Source: Pirellulaceae bacterium | GTDB taxonomy: Bacteria; Planctomycetota; Planctomycetia; Pirellulales; Pirellulaceae | NCBI GenBank assembly: GCA_022446825.1 | Contig: JAKVBY010000029.1 | Location: 62,364-107,791, forward strand | DNA: 45,428 nucleotides | Reading direction: 5' to 3' | Shown: positions 9,645 through 17,997 of the stretch, piece by piece | Layout of the letters: each line of letters opens with the position of its first letter | Numbering within the stretch: position 1 is the first letter of the stretch | Translations under genes and position numbers: made by a program | The notes under the pieces: model-generated | What the model saw: the letters and a program-made list of their open reading frames with translations, nothing else | Database searches by the model: none | Told to the model about the DNA's origin: nothing

Positions 9645-10025
9645 CTATTTGATAATTCGGATGTTGATGGGATAGCGGTAATCCTCGCCACGATTTGCCG
9701 CCACGGTAGCGAGAATACAAAAAATTATGTTAACCACGTAAATTGCCAGCGTCGGGATATAAAACACACAAAGGGACGGGAGCATCAAGATCGCCTGACA
9801 AATCAAAACTGTCAGCTGAAAATTCAACGCCTCTTTTCCATGCCTGTCAACAAACGGGTCCATATCCTTTTTAAGGATCCAAATGATGAGCGATCCGAGG
9901 AAACCGGTAACAATGCCAAGGATATGAGCCAACATTGCCAAGTTGCGTGAGTCAGGCTCGGTGCCCCCCGTAGTTGCCACTGGGGGCTTCGCTTTAACAC
10001 TCTCCACAGAAGGCTTTTCTTCCAC
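9645..10025 (-). CDS. DUF4870 (Tic20-like) membrane protein inside the atp operon
   Basis: A 126-aa protein that matches DUF4870 closely: RNLAMLAHILGIVTGFLGSL, then IIWILKKDMDPFVDRHGKEALNF, and the ending GEDYRYPINIRIIK. Three to four hydrophobic segments follow a Pro/Ala-rich polar head of about 25 residues. DUF4870 proteins are small membrane proteins of unknown function distantly related to Tic20. The start is GTG 10025 with AGGAG eight bases upstream, one of the best ribosome-binding sites here. The gene lies between atpA (187 bases away) and atpG (six bases), on the same strand, so it must be transcribed with the ATP synthase. It is not a standard ATP synthase gene. A role in Fo assembly is conceivable but only inferred. 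Confidence 0.88.
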   Translation of the reverse strand: MEEKPSVESVKAKPPVATTGGTEPDSRNLAMLAHILGIVTGFLGSLIIWILKKDMDPFVDRHGKEALNFQLTVLICQAILMLPSLCVFYIPTLAIYVVNIIFCILATVAANRGEDYRYPINIRIIK

Positions 10026-10212
10026 TGCTCACTCTCCTAATTTGTTTTGTGCACGCGTCTTCAAACTACTCTGAGGCTGAAAACCACGACTATAACAATT
10101 CAAACGGAAAGACTGTGTCGTTGCCACACCTTGCGTTTTGACACCTTGTACTACAACAAAAGAACGTCGTAGCAAACGATCCAATCAAGCAAACAAAACG
10201 ATCCCGTCCACG

Positions 10213-11757
10213 TTACGCTTCAGTATTCCCTCCACTAAACTGACCTTGAAATTCGTTAATCGCAGCAACCACTGCTTGGGCGACTTCGTCGTCACTCCCC
10301 TTGAGGGTACTGCCAACGTCTTTTTTCGCGTCCAGAAGCGTCCAAACATCGGCCTTCTTCGCATGGATAAATTCGAGGAACTCCGACTCCCACTGGGCAA
10401 CTTGCTCCACCGGAACTTTGTCGAGGTGGCCTTGCGTTCCCGCATAGATCATCAAAATTTGGTCCACAACATTCATCGGTTGATATTGAGGTTGCTTGAG
10501 CAATTCAACCATCCGATAACCGCGGTCCAACCGAGCTTGGGTCGCCGCATCTAAATCAGTGCCGAGCTGGGCAAACGCTTCCAGTTCGCGAAACGACGCC
10601 AAGTCAAGCCGCAAGCCACCCGCAACATTTTTCATCGCTTTGACTTGTGCTGCGCCACCAACACGCGAAACCGAGATACCCGCATTCATAGCTGGGCGAA
10701 TGCCGGCAAAGAACAGGTCAGGTTGCAAATAGATTTGGCCATCAGTGATCGAGATAACATTGGTCGGAATATAAGCCGACACCTCACCTTCCAGGGTTTC
10801 AATGATCGGCAGGGCAGTAATCGACCCTCCTCCCAATTCCTCGGACAGCTTTGAAGAGCGTTCAAGTAATCGGCTGTGGCAGTAAAAAACGTCACCCGGA
10901 TAGGCTTCACGTCCGGGTGGACGCCGCATCAACAGGGATAATTGCCGGTAAGCGGCAGCTTGCTTTGATAAATCATCGTAGACCACCAAGGCATGCTCAC
11001 CTTTCCACATGAAATACTCGGCCATCGAAGTTCCCGCATAGGGGGCGACATATTGCATCGGAGCAGGCGCACTGGCACCCGAAACAATCACGGTTGTGTA
11101 TTCCATGGCACCGTGCTCTTCGAGCACTTGAACAATTCCGGCCACCGACGAGTCCTTCTGTCCGACCGCAACGTAAAAACACTTCACGCCGGTCTCTTTT
11201 TGGTTCAAAATGGCGTCAATCCCAACCGCCGTCTTGCCGGTCTTGCGATCGCCGATTACCAATTCCCGCTGCCCGCGACCGATCGGGGTCATTGCGTCCA
11301 CCGCCTTCAACCCGGTTTGCAGAGGCTCTGCAACGGGCTGACGTTCGGCGACACCGGGTGCAATAATTTCCACCACGCGTTGCTCGGAAGCGTTGACCGG
11401 CCCCTTGCCGTCGATTGGATTGCCCAGTGGATCAAGCACGCGGCCGATGACGGCCTCACCAACAGGCACCGACAATAAGCGTCCCGTCGCTTTGACTTCG
11501 TCGCCTTCCTGAATCGTCAGGTAATCGCCCAGAATAATGACACCGACACTATTTTCTTCCAGATTGAATGCGAGGCCAGTGACTCCGTTGGGGAATTCCA
11601 CCATTTCATTCGCCATCACGCTCGACAATCCATGAACACGGGCAATACCGTCACCAACTTCAATCACGGTACCAACTTCGCGCACATCCAGCTGGCTATC
11701 GTATTGCTCGATCTCCTGCTGTAGGACCGAGGCGATTTCGTCAGCATTAAATCTCAT
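10213..11757 (-). CDS. atpA: ATP synthase F1 subunit alpha
   Basis: A 514-aa regulatory F1 subunit that binds non-exchangeable nucleotide. Visible are the beta-barrel N-domain ([11 protein letters not shown]), the P-loop GDRKTGKT (169-176), the Walker B region [22 protein letters not shown], and the arginine-finger segment [17 protein letters not shown]. The P-loop has Lys at residue 172 where GDRQTGKT is the usual sequence; I confirmed the AAG codon on the minus strand. Otherwise the protein is full length and ordinary. ATG 11757 is preceded by AAAGGG nine bases upstream. It lies 60 bases after atpH and 187 bases before the DUF4870 gene. Confidence 0.98.
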   Translation of the reverse strand: MRFNADEIASVLQQEIEQYDSQLDVREVGTVIEVGDGIARVHGLSSVMANEMVEFPNGVTGLAFNLEENSVGVIILGDYLTIQEGDEVKATGRLLSVPVGEAVIGRVLDPLGNPIDGKGPVNASEQRVVEIIAPGVAERQPVAEPLQTGLKAVDAMTPIGRGQRELVIGDRKTGKTAVGIDAILNQKETGVKCFYVAVGQKDSSVAGIVQVLEEHGAMEYTTVIVSGASAPAPMQYVAPYAGTSMAEYFMWKGEHALVVYDDLSKQAAAYRQLSLLMRRPPGREAYPGDVFYCHSRLLERSSKLSEELGGGSITALPIIETLEGEVSAYIPTNVISITDGQIYLQPDLFFAGIRPAMNAGISVSRVGGAAQVKAMKNVAGGLRLDLASFRELEAFAQLGTDLDAATQARLDRGYRMVELLKQPQYQPMNVVDQILMIYAGTQGHLDKVPVEQVAQWESEFLEFIHAKKADVWTLLDAKKDVGSTLKGSDDEVAQAVVAAINEFQGQFSGGNTEA

Positions 11758-11817
11758 CTTGTTTCCCTTTGAATCCGCGGGATCGTACCCGCGTCTGTCT
11801 TACGATTAGATTAAACC

Positions 11818-12441
11818 TTACTCGTTTGTCACAAATCGATCGGTTGCGGTCTTGATCCGCTGCGAGGCACGCTCAAAGGATTCCTTGCGAATCCGATTCA
11901 ACTGACTGCGCAAACTGCCGTCAAAAACGGTATCTCCTATGCGAATTTGAATGCCACCAATCAGATCGCTATCAACATGCGCCATTACATCGACTTCCTT
12001 ACCAAACGAACCGCGTAGTTGGTTACGGATTGATTCCAGTGCGGCCGGATCAAGCGTCTCAGCAGTTCGAACCGTCACTTCAATGCACCCACGTTGTTCG
12101 TTGTACAAACCTTGAGCTGCCTTGTTAATGGAACGCACACAGTCCAAACGACCATGCGTCGAAAGGACTTTGAGGAAATTCAGCAGCGTCGTCGACATTT
12201 TTCCAACAAAACCTCGATCGAGTATCGCCACCCGCTCCGCATGTGCAAGGCGTCGCGAAGACAAGGCAACTTCCAATTTCGGCAGACGCCCCAGGACATC
12301 GTGCACGAAAGAATCCAGTTCTTCGAGTACTGCCTGCGTATCTCCGGATGCGGTCGTTGCACCTAGCAGCGCCTTCGCATACACACCTGCCAATTGCTGC
12401 TGGCCGGAATCAATTACCGCACTACTGTCTACGTCAGCCAT
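11818..12441 (-). CDS. atpH: ATP synthase F1 subunit delta
   Basis: A 207-aa protein with the delta/OSCP pattern: an N-terminal helical domain (AGVYAKALLGAT near residue 18), the middle segment MSTTLLNFLKVLSTHGRL, then the C-terminal signature VTVRTAETLDPAALESIRNQL, and DSDLIGGIQIRIGDTVFDGSLRSQLNRI. It connects the peripheral stalk (subunit b) to the top of F1. The length is slightly above the bacterial average (about 180) because of a short polar head of about 15 residues. The gene lies between atpF (124 bases) and atpA (60 bases). The call is certain. Confidence 0.95.
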   Translation of the reverse strand: MADVDSSAVIDSGQQQLAGVYAKALLGATTASGDTQAVLEELDSFVHDVLGRLPKLEVALSSRRLAHAERVAILDRGFVGKMSTTLLNFLKVLSTHGRLDCVRSINKAAQGLYNEQRGCIEVTVRTAETLDPAALESIRNQLRGSFGKEVDVMAHVDSDLIGGIQIRIGDTVFDGSLRSQLNRIRKESFERASQRIKTATDRFVTNE

Positions 12442-12565
12442 TCTTGCTTTTCGGGAAGAGTTCTAAATTCCATGGAATGCATCCTGTCAACAAAGACGCA
12501 TCATCCGATCTCCAACACGTCACCTGCTCTCAATTTTGTGACGACAAATGACATCTACTTTCAAA

Positions 12566-13240
12566 TCAGTTGTTACTTGGCAGTTTCGACAAGGCGTCAC
12601 TAATAAGCTGCGCATGTTTGCCCCGATCGAGTTCATCGTGAACAATCTTACCCGCCAAATCGACAGCGAGGTCAGCACCCGTCTTGGCAACTTCGTCCAA
12701 CGCGAGATTCTTGGCGACTTCGATGTCCGCGATCGACCTTTCGCGTTCGCGCTGCGCCGTTGCTTGCGCCTCGGCTACAATCTTATCGCGAGTCACTTCG
12801 GCATCTCGGCGTGCCTCCGCAACAATCGACTTCACCTCATCGGCCGCAGCAGTCAATTTAGCTTCGTAGTCACGCAACGTGGCCTCTGCTTTGGCAGCAT
12901 TATCGTTAGCACTTTCAATCTGCTGCTCAATCGCAGATTCACGCTTATCCAAGCCCTGCATGATCGGCTTCCAGGCAAACTTGCCAAGAAATGCCAATAA
13001 CATCAGAAAGATGATTGCCGTGAACACAGCCAAATCAGGATCGATCGTCAGTGGATTCGGATTGACGCCTTCTGAGTCAGCCCCATGGTCACCATGGTCA
13101 CCATGGCCAGACTCTTCAGAGTGCTCCGCTGAACTCGCCGTAGCACCAGATTCTGACTCAGTTTCGGCTCCCACATAGGAAACCGATACAACGGCCATGC
13201 CAAGGCAGGCCAACAAAAATCCTCGATAAATCGCTGCCAT
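12566..13240 (-). CDS. atpF: ATP synthase Fo subunit b with signal peptide and His/Asp-rich linker
   Basis: A 224-aa peripheral stalk subunit. The usual b subunit begins only near residue 66: TIDPDLAVFTAIIFLMLLAFLGKFAWKPI (one membrane helix, about 71-91) followed by a long charged helix ending in DLAGKIVHDELD. Before it is an extra 65-residue head: a signal-peptide-like stretch (residues 4-25, ending VGA/E), then an acidic linker containing HGDHGDHG (46-53), encoded by a nine-base tandem repeat. The family's usual length is about 160, so the head is a real extension; ATG 13240 is the only start that fits. If processed, the mature protein would start with an acidic periplasmic tail. There is only one b-type gene, with no b-prime. 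It lies between atpE (63 bases) and atpH. Confidence 0.94.
   Translation of the reverse strand: MAAIYRGFLLACLGMAVVSVSYVGAETESESGATASSAEHSEESGHGDHGDHGADSEGVNPNPLTIDPDLAVFTAIIFLMLLAFLGKFAWKPIMQGLDKRESAIEQQIESANDNAAKAEATLRDYEAKLTAAADEVKSIVAEARRDAEVTRDKIVAEAQATAQRERERSIADIEVAKNLALDEVAKTGADLAVDLAGKIVHDELDRGKHAQLISDALSKLPSNN
13084..13106. repeat. Nine-base tandem repeat within atpF
   Basis: The unit catggtcac is repeated two and a half times. It encodes the HGDHGDHG part of the AtpF linker. Slippage here would change the number of HGD units without breaking the frame. Confidence 0.8.
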
Positions 13241-13303
13241 TTTTCTGTGCGCTATGCGCTACTCCCGCAGACTAGAAACTGAAGAGTGTCAACAGACCGA
13301 CGC

Positions 13304-13624
13304 TCAAAGTAGGAGTGTCAACAGACAGACAATCAAAGCAAAAAACGTCGCACCTTCAATCAGAGCGGCGGCGATCAACATGCCGGTTTGAATATTCCCA
13401 GCCACCTCAGGCTGACGGGCCATACTCTCGACTGCCGAGGACCCAATCTTACCAATGCCGTAGCCCGCGCCCAAAAGAACCATACCTGCCCCAAACGCAG
13501 TACCGGAAAGAATTTCCCAAGTAACACCGTCCGCACCTTCTTCCTGCGCGAACCCAGGCGTTGCAACAAGCATCATCGCAAATACAAATCCAATTACTTT
13601 TACCCACTTGTACACTTGATTCAT
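13304..13624 (-). CDS. atpE: ATP synthase Fo subunit c with signal peptide
   Basis: A 106-aa proteolipid forming the rotor ring. A signal-peptide-like head (residues 5-26, ending GFA/Q) precedes a two-helix c subunit: GAGMVLLGAGYGIGKIGSSAVESMARQPE covers helix 1 and the polar RQPE loop (70-73), and AALIEGATFFALIVCLLTLLL is helix 2 with the ion-binding Glu90. Glu90 is followed by Gly rather than the Ser/Thr usual in sodium-binding rings, so proton use is more likely. Start: ATG 13624 has AGGAG directly adjacent (no spacing), whereas GTG 13615 has the same AGGAG nine bases upstream and would give MYKWVKVIG. GTG may be the true start. It lies between atpB (35 bases) and atpF. Confidence 0.95.
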   Translation of the reverse strand: MNQVYKWVKVIGFVFAMMLVATPGFAQEEGADGVTWEILSGTAFGAGMVLLGAGYGIGKIGSSAVESMARQPEVAGNIQTGMLIAAALIEGATFFALIVCLLTLLL

Positions 13625-13659
13625 CTCCTATGGAAACAAAGGAAGGCAACGATCACCGC

Positions 13660-14607
13660 TTAATGTGGATGGACCGCCATGCCAATAAACAGTGAAGTCA
13701 AAAATGTAAATATATAGGCTTGCAAAAAAGCCACAAACAGTTCGAGCAAACTCAACGCAAAAGCCGCGCCTACGCTGGCGGGCATAACGCCCCAAATCCC
13801 CAGGCCCCAATCTATGTTCCAGGCAGCGGCAATGAAGGTAATCAACACGGCCAGCACCAAGTGCCCGGCAAACATGTTTGCCAACAACCGTACTGCAAGC
13901 ACAAAATGCTTGATCAACAACCCCGCCACTTCAATCAAAAAGATCATCGGTTTCAAGAAGATTGACAAGGGGCCCGGCAACTCCATATGCGGAACTTGTG
14001 CGGCCCAAAAACCAATCGGCCCCAACTTGCTCATTCCCGCTAAAACGACGACACCAAACGTGATCAATGCCAGTGCCCCGGTCATAGCAAAAGCACCTGT
14101 CGGGGAACCAGCCCAAGGCACCATGCCAAGTAAATTGCAACCTAGAATGAAACAAAACAAGGTCCAAATGAAGGGCAGAAACTTATCTGCGTCGTGACGG
14201 CCAATGGCCGGACGCGCCACTTCGTCGCGGAGAAACAATAGTAAACCTTCGAACATATTTACAAAGCGTCCGCGCGGCCGCCCGCCACCCGACAATTTCC
14301 TTCCCAACAGTACGAAGACCGCCACCATGACCAGCGCTGCCACCACTTCAAGAATCATGAACTTAGTCAGCTTGAGATCCAAAGGTTCGACCATCTTGTC
14401 GACCGCTTCTTGACCAGTATGGACTAGCGTAATTGGCTCAAAATCTTCGAAAGGCTGAAAAATGCTAACGTGCGCGTGGCTTCCTTCCACGTGCACAGCG
14501 TGGAAGGGATCGATGCTCTGAAAGATCCGCGGGACCTCAAACTGCTTCGAATCCTTAACATGACCGAACAAATGGTCAGGTGCAAAATGATTTTCTTGAT
14601 CGGCCAT
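13660..14607 (-). CDS. atpB: ATP synthase Fo subunit a
   Basis: A 315-aa membrane protein forming the proton half-channels. The C-terminal two thirds show the family: FNMFEGLLLFLRDEV-like segment (115-130), the helix TLFCFILGCNLLGMVPW, and the essential Arg240 in HFVLAVRLLANMFAGHLVLAV, then a final helix region rich in F/L (LLELFVAFLQAYIFTFLTSLFI). The N-terminal ~80 residues form a polar, His-containing head (HAVHVEGSHAHVSIF) longer than in E. coli. ATG 14607 lies 12 bases after the preceding gene. The call is certain. Confidence 0.97.
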   Translation of the reverse strand: MADQENHFAPDHLFGHVKDSKQFEVPRIFQSIDPFHAVHVEGSHAHVSIFQPFEDFEPITLVHTGQEAVDKMVEPLDLKLTKFMILEVVAALVMVAVFVLLGRKLSGGGRPRGRFVNMFEGLLLFLRDEVARPAIGRHDADKFLPFIWTLFCFILGCNLLGMVPWAGSPTGAFAMTGALALITFGVVVLAGMSKLGPIGFWAAQVPHMELPGPLSIFLKPMIFLIEVAGLLIKHFVLAVRLLANMFAGHLVLAVLITFIAAAWNIDWGLGIWGVMPASVGAAFALSLLELFVAFLQAYIFTFLTSLFIGMAVHPH

Positions 14608-14619
14608 AGTATTTTAATT

Positions 14620-15066
14620 TCAACAACGTCCAGTGCAGTTTTGCGAAGAGAACTGTGCGACAATCAGCTTGGTCTCAACAAACAACATCACGAGATAAAA
14701 GAACAACAAGTAAAATACCAGGCCGCCGTCCACCACCATGCCACCGCGTAAATAGGTCGCCATAAACACGGTCAACGGCAAACCCATACGAATCAATGTA
14801 CCGAGCAGGATGCTAGCCACGACTGCAGTTGGCTCCGTAAATCGACCGCAGACCCACAATGCAATAACTCCCCCCGACAAACACGCCAAGTTCGCAACCA
14901 CAGCAGCAACAAGACCGCTGGCCCCCATCGTGGCCCAAGCAATCGGCAAGGCGACAAGGAGTGCTACCAGCAACGCCACGCACAACAAGCCAAACTGCCG
15001 CGAAGGAGACACGGAGTTGGGGGCAATCACACTATTGTTCGCTTCGCTGTTCGCTTCGCCAATCAC
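14620..15066 (-). CDS. AtpI-like four-helix membrane protein of the atp operon
   Basis: A 148-aa protein with four hydrophobic helices (about 24-46, 49-72, 80-102 and 114-136), the size and layout of ATP synthase subunit I (AtpI/AtpR type). One helix holds LGTLIRMGLPLTVFMATYL, with an Arg in a membrane segment as often seen in AtpI proteins. AtpI-type proteins help assemble the c-ring or supply magnesium. Sequence similarity cannot be tested here, so the name is by context and topology. It starts with GTG 15066, whose GTGA overlaps the TGA stop of atpZ by four bases, which implies translational coupling. It ends 12 bases before atpB. Confidence 0.75.
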   Translation of the reverse strand: MIGEANSEANNSVIAPNSVSPSRQFGLLCVALLVALLVALPIAWATMGASGLVAAVVANLACLSGGVIALWVCGRFTEPTAVVASILLGTLIRMGLPLTVFMATYLRGGMVVDGGLVFYLLFFYLVMLFVETKLIVAQFSSQNCTGRC

Positions 15067-15344
15067 GATTTGCCGTTTTGATTCTTGGTGCCCAAGTCTG
15101 TGACCTTTGCAATCCGGACTAGATGGAAGACACCCGTCACGCTGCCCAAAGCGAAACCCGCTAATGCAAACAAGACGACGGTTCCCAACTGCCGATCAAG
15201 CCATACCCCCACGAGTCCTGGCACCACCATCTCGAAACTGACCGTCATAATTCTTGACGCCCAAGCGCTGGCGATAGCAAGCGAGGACCGGTCCTCTTCC
15301 GGATTATCCTGTGGAGGGCCGCTCACGGGAGAGAACAAATTCAA
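15063..15344 (-). CDS. AtpZ-like small membrane protein, first gene of the atp operon
   Basis: A 93-aa protein with two membrane helices. SFEMVVPGLVGVWLDRQLGT, then ALAGFALGSVTGVFHLVRI, matches the AtpZ/AtpI pattern (P-x-x-x-G-x-x-x-D-x-x-x-G-T, then GxxxGxxxxxRxx). AtpZ sits with AtpI at the head of many atp operons and is thought to help the ATP synthase membrane sector or form a Mg/Ca transporter. The start is uncertain: TTG 15344 gives the full frame, and GTG 15326 (MSGPPQDNPEED) is an alternative; neither has a good ribosome-binding site. It overlaps the next gene by four bases. Confidence 0.8.
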   Translation of the reverse strand: MNLFSPVSGPPQDNPEEDRSSLAIASAWASRIMTVSFEMVVPGLVGVWLDRQLGTVVLFALAGFALGSVTGVFHLVRIAKVTDLGTKNQNGKS

Positions 15345-15469
15345 TGTAAAGTACTGAAACTAAAAGCATTACCGGACTTCGATCCGACAGCCCACTCGAC
15401 CTACTCCCGCACACAATTTGTGGCCTACGAGCCGGGTAGTCAATTCGTCCGAACCCCTTAAAGGCGAAT

Positions 15470-15498
15470 AATTTAACCTAAGGTCCCTAAACGGTCAA
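15470..15498 (-). promoter_or_regulatory. Sigma70-like promoter candidate for the atp operon
   Basis: On the minus strand TTGACC (15498-15493) and TAAATT (15475-15470) are separated by 17 bases, close to the sigma70 consensus. It would start transcription near 15463, about 120 bases before atpZ. Found by eye; there is no experimental support. Confidence 0.35.
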
Positions 15499-15574
15499 CC
15501 GACACAAAGTTGTTTATTCAAGGGATCAAAGTACGACCCTTACTTAACGACATAAGTTTTTTATATATAACGGT

Positions 15575-15769
15575 TTACATCTTAAAAGAAGGCACTTCGC
15601 CAGCTCGCTGCGGAGCGAAATTTTCTGGATCGGGAAAGTGACTTGGTGGGGGTCCCAAATCAGGCGTGGGCCAAGATCCTAAATAAAGCCAGGCCGGTCC
15701 TAAGGTACCAGCATGCCTCCAACCAGTCCCTATGGGGGGTGTAAATGTTGCGTAAAATCGGTTTTTCAA
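15575..15769 (-). CDS. Doubtful 64-aa Pro/Gly/Trp-rich frame
   Basis: The frame starts at TTG 15769, directly after an in-frame TAG, with no Shine-Dalgarno and no other usable start. The product (PPIGTGWRHAGTLGPAWLYL, then GSWPTPDLGPPPSHFPDPE) has an odd Pro/Gly/Trp-rich composition that looks constrained, but that is not proof. It has no membrane helix or known motif. Listed only because its composition differs from the random frames around it. Confidence 0.22.
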   Translation of the reverse strand: MKNRFYATFTPPIGTGWRHAGTLGPAWLYLGSWPTPDLGPPPSHFPDPENFAPQRAGEVPSFKM

Positions 15770-16164
15770 CTAGAGTCGCATGTGACGAGGATGTCCTTTG
15801 TTAGCGTAGTGTGAGTTATTCGGAATGTAAGAGGGCACGAGTGGGACTGCCGTAACAGACCCCCCTGCGATTAGCTAATCTAGTCGCGCGGGCTTAGTCG
15901 CGGAAAATGAATTTTTCATGAACCAAACTGCTAAGTCTGTAAGCTAACGATTCAACACGGTACCCATGCATGCCTCACGCCTTAAGATTTTGCCTCACCG
16001 GAATCGATTCCGCATTACCTTCCTGTGTTCTCGGACGGCTAGGGATTGCCGTTTGAGTGTCCATTAAAACGTTGAATTCATTCAAGCTGGCAGAGACTGC
16101 CGACTTTGCGGGGGCCTAGCAACTTTCGTTGCCAACCGAGCCCACGTCAGCGAAGGAGAGTCCA

Positions 16165-17337
16165 TTGACCACTACAGCGACGTTACGTGAGTACACAGTA
16201 AAAGACCTTAATAAAATGGCCAAGAAGTTGGGCCTCACTGGCTGCAGCGGACTGCGGAAGGATCAATTGATTCGAAAGCTGGTCCGGTTGCCCAAAGTGA
16301 ACGGCGCCCAAAAAACTCCCAAATCAACGCCAGCCTCTAATGGCCGTAAAGTGGCTCGACCCAATGCCAAAACGGCCTCTGCAACAACAAAAAAACCTGC
16401 CACCTCGCGTCGCTTGCGCAGAGCAAACTCCGAACGAGAAAAGCAGCGAGATTTGTCGCGGAAACTCCCGACACCTAAGGCGAATGGAAATTCTAAGAAA
16501 ATCAAAGGCCGTAAAAGGACCAGCCTGGCGAGTCAGAAAGTAGGCAAAGACCGAGTTGTTTTGCTCGTGCGAGATGCTTATTGGCTCCAGGCATGCTGGG
16601 ACGTCTCAAGACAAAGTGTCGAACGAGCGAAAGCCGCCTTAGCGGAGCACTGGCATACTGCGAAGCCCACATTGCGCGTCGTTCAAGTTGAAACCGGAGC
16701 AACGACGAATACAGCCGAACGTGTTGTGCGCACGATTGAAATCCATGGTGGTGTCAAAAATTGGTATATCGACATCCAGGATTCGGCTAAAAGCTATCGC
16801 GTCGATCTCGGCTACAGTGGTACCAACCGCTTTTATACGCTGGCTCGCAGTAACACGGTCACCATGCCACGGCCTGGAAGTGCAGACGCCATTGATGAGA
16901 ACTGGACCGACATTGCAGATGATTATGAAAAAGTATTTGCGCAAAGCGGTGGCTTGGCAGAAGAAAACCAAACTAGTGATTTAAGAGATCTGTTTGAAGA
17001 ACGACTACGTCGCCCCATGAGCGCTCCAGTCGTTACCCGCTATGGCGTCGGAGCTGAAACCATGCTCAATCGAAAAACAGAATTTGATTTCGAAGTCGAT
17101 GCAGAGATGATTATCTATGGTTCGACGAGCCCAGATGCCCACGTTTCTCTTTCCAGTGAGCCTGTCAAGTTGCGTAGCGATGGCAGCTTTACAGTGCGTC
17201 TCAGCATGCCAGACAGACGTCAGGTCATCCCCGTGGTGGCCCGCAGCGCCGATGGCGTCGAGCAGCGTACCGTCGTTTTGGCAATTGAACGAAACACAAA
17301 ATTAATGGAACCTCGAATTAACGACAACTCGAAGTAA
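16165..17337 (+). CDS. DUF4912 protein with Rho-N-like head
   Basis: A 390-aa soluble protein. Residues 5-43 (LREYTVKDLNKMAKKLGL, then GLRKDQLIRKLVRL) fit a Rho termination factor N-terminal/SAP-like helical module. Residues 45-130 are a Lys/Ala/Arg-rich linker. Residues about 133-245 fit DUF4912: VVLLVRDAYWLQACWDVSRQ, NWYIDIQDSAKSYRVDLGY and ARSNTVTMPRPG. The tail (FDFEVDAEMIIYGSTSPDA, LRSDGSFTVRLSMPD, IPVVARSADGVEQRT) is also typical of this family. The role is unknown; the basic head suggests nucleic-acid binding. I place the start at TTG 16165 because AAGGAG lies seven bases upstream; TTG 16129 in the same frame has no such site. It is monocistronic, with large gaps on both sides. Confidence 0.85.
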   Translation: MTTTATLREYTVKDLNKMAKKLGLTGCSGLRKDQLIRKLVRLPKVNGAQKTPKSTPASNGRKVARPNAKTASATTKKPATSRRLRRANSEREKQRDLSRKLPTPKANGNSKKIKGRKRTSLASQKVGKDRVVLLVRDAYWLQACWDVSRQSVERAKAALAEHWHTAKPTLRVVQVETGATTNTAERVVRTIEIHGGVKNWYIDIQDSAKSYRVDLGYSGTNRFYTLARSNTVTMPRPGSADAIDENWTDIADDYEKVFAQSGGLAEENQTSDLRDLFEERLRRPMSAPVVTRYGVGAETMLNRKTEFDFEVDAEMIIYGSTSPDAHVSLSSEPVKLRSDGSFTVRLSMPDRRQVIPVVARSADGVEQRTVVLAIERNTKLMEPRINDNSK

Positions 17338-17997
17338 TCCGAAAGCCCCCGATTGCCGACTGCACAAGGGTTTACCAAGCGGTCGAGTTTCACCTACTGA
17401 AGCGCTCGAGAACTTCAATTCCTGTGGCTTGCTCTCGGGCAGCTGCTGCTTTCATGATAGGCGCGTGCTACCCGGCGCAGCTTGCTTGGCCATCAGAGCG
17501 TCTACCCTGAGAGAATCTTTATCGCAGCTCTCCCTGCACGCGTAGAACTCACCAATAAACCAAGTTATCAAAGCAACCTTTAGCCGCATCCTTGAACAAT
17601 TCTTTCAAGGTCAAAAAACTTCATCCACTTCAAAGCAGCACGGGTTCAGCTCAACCGCTGTGACCGGACCCTACGAGTGCTCGGACACAGCGCCGATAAC
17701 TTGCGTGCTTAGCGCATTTCAATGCCTAGCGATTCACATAAGTTGTCACAAAAGTGCCGCGCCATGGTTCACCGTGACGAAGCAAAATAACGCATCCCCA
17801 GCAATGGCTGTTGTAAGATGGCTGTTGTAAAAAGAGCAACATGCCCCGTGTTCAGACCGCCTGACTGAATATTTCCTGAATAAATAATATCGGGTGTGCA
17901 TATTTTCCATTCATCTCGGCACGCCGTATCTCCTCCTAGTCATTCCCGTCCTCACCTGAATTGTCAGGCTGCTCAGCCACTGCTACGATGAACCTCT
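17338..17997. other. Intergenic gap, 660 bp
   Basis: No gene is recognised. It contains a small hairpin at 17590-17610 (seven-base stem CCTTGAA/TTCAAGG) without a T-run, and a 14-base tandem duplication at 17804-17830. It presumably holds the promoter of the following gene run. Confidence 0.5.
17804..17830. repeat. 14-base tandem duplication
   Basis: The sequence atggctgttgtaa occurs at 17804-17816 and again at 17818-17830, separated by one g. It lies in the gap before the envelope gene cluster. No function is apparent. Confidence 0.8.

Larger units (their letters stand above)
15345..16164. other. Divergent intergenic region, 820 bp
   Basis: It separates the atp operon (-) from the DUF4912 gene (+) and should hold promoters for both. 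It includes the promoter candidate at 15470-15498, an AT-rich tract near 15556-15575 and one doubtful 64-codon frame (15575-15769, -). No RNA gene or repeat is recognised. Confidence 0.5.

Noticed and set aside
13304..13624. Sodium-dependent c-ring
   Set aside because: The ion-binding Glu90 is followed by Gly, not the Ser/Thr typical of sodium-binding rings.
17590..17610. Rho-independent terminator for the DUF4912 gene
   Set aside because: It lies more than 250 bases after the stop codon and has no T-run on either strand.
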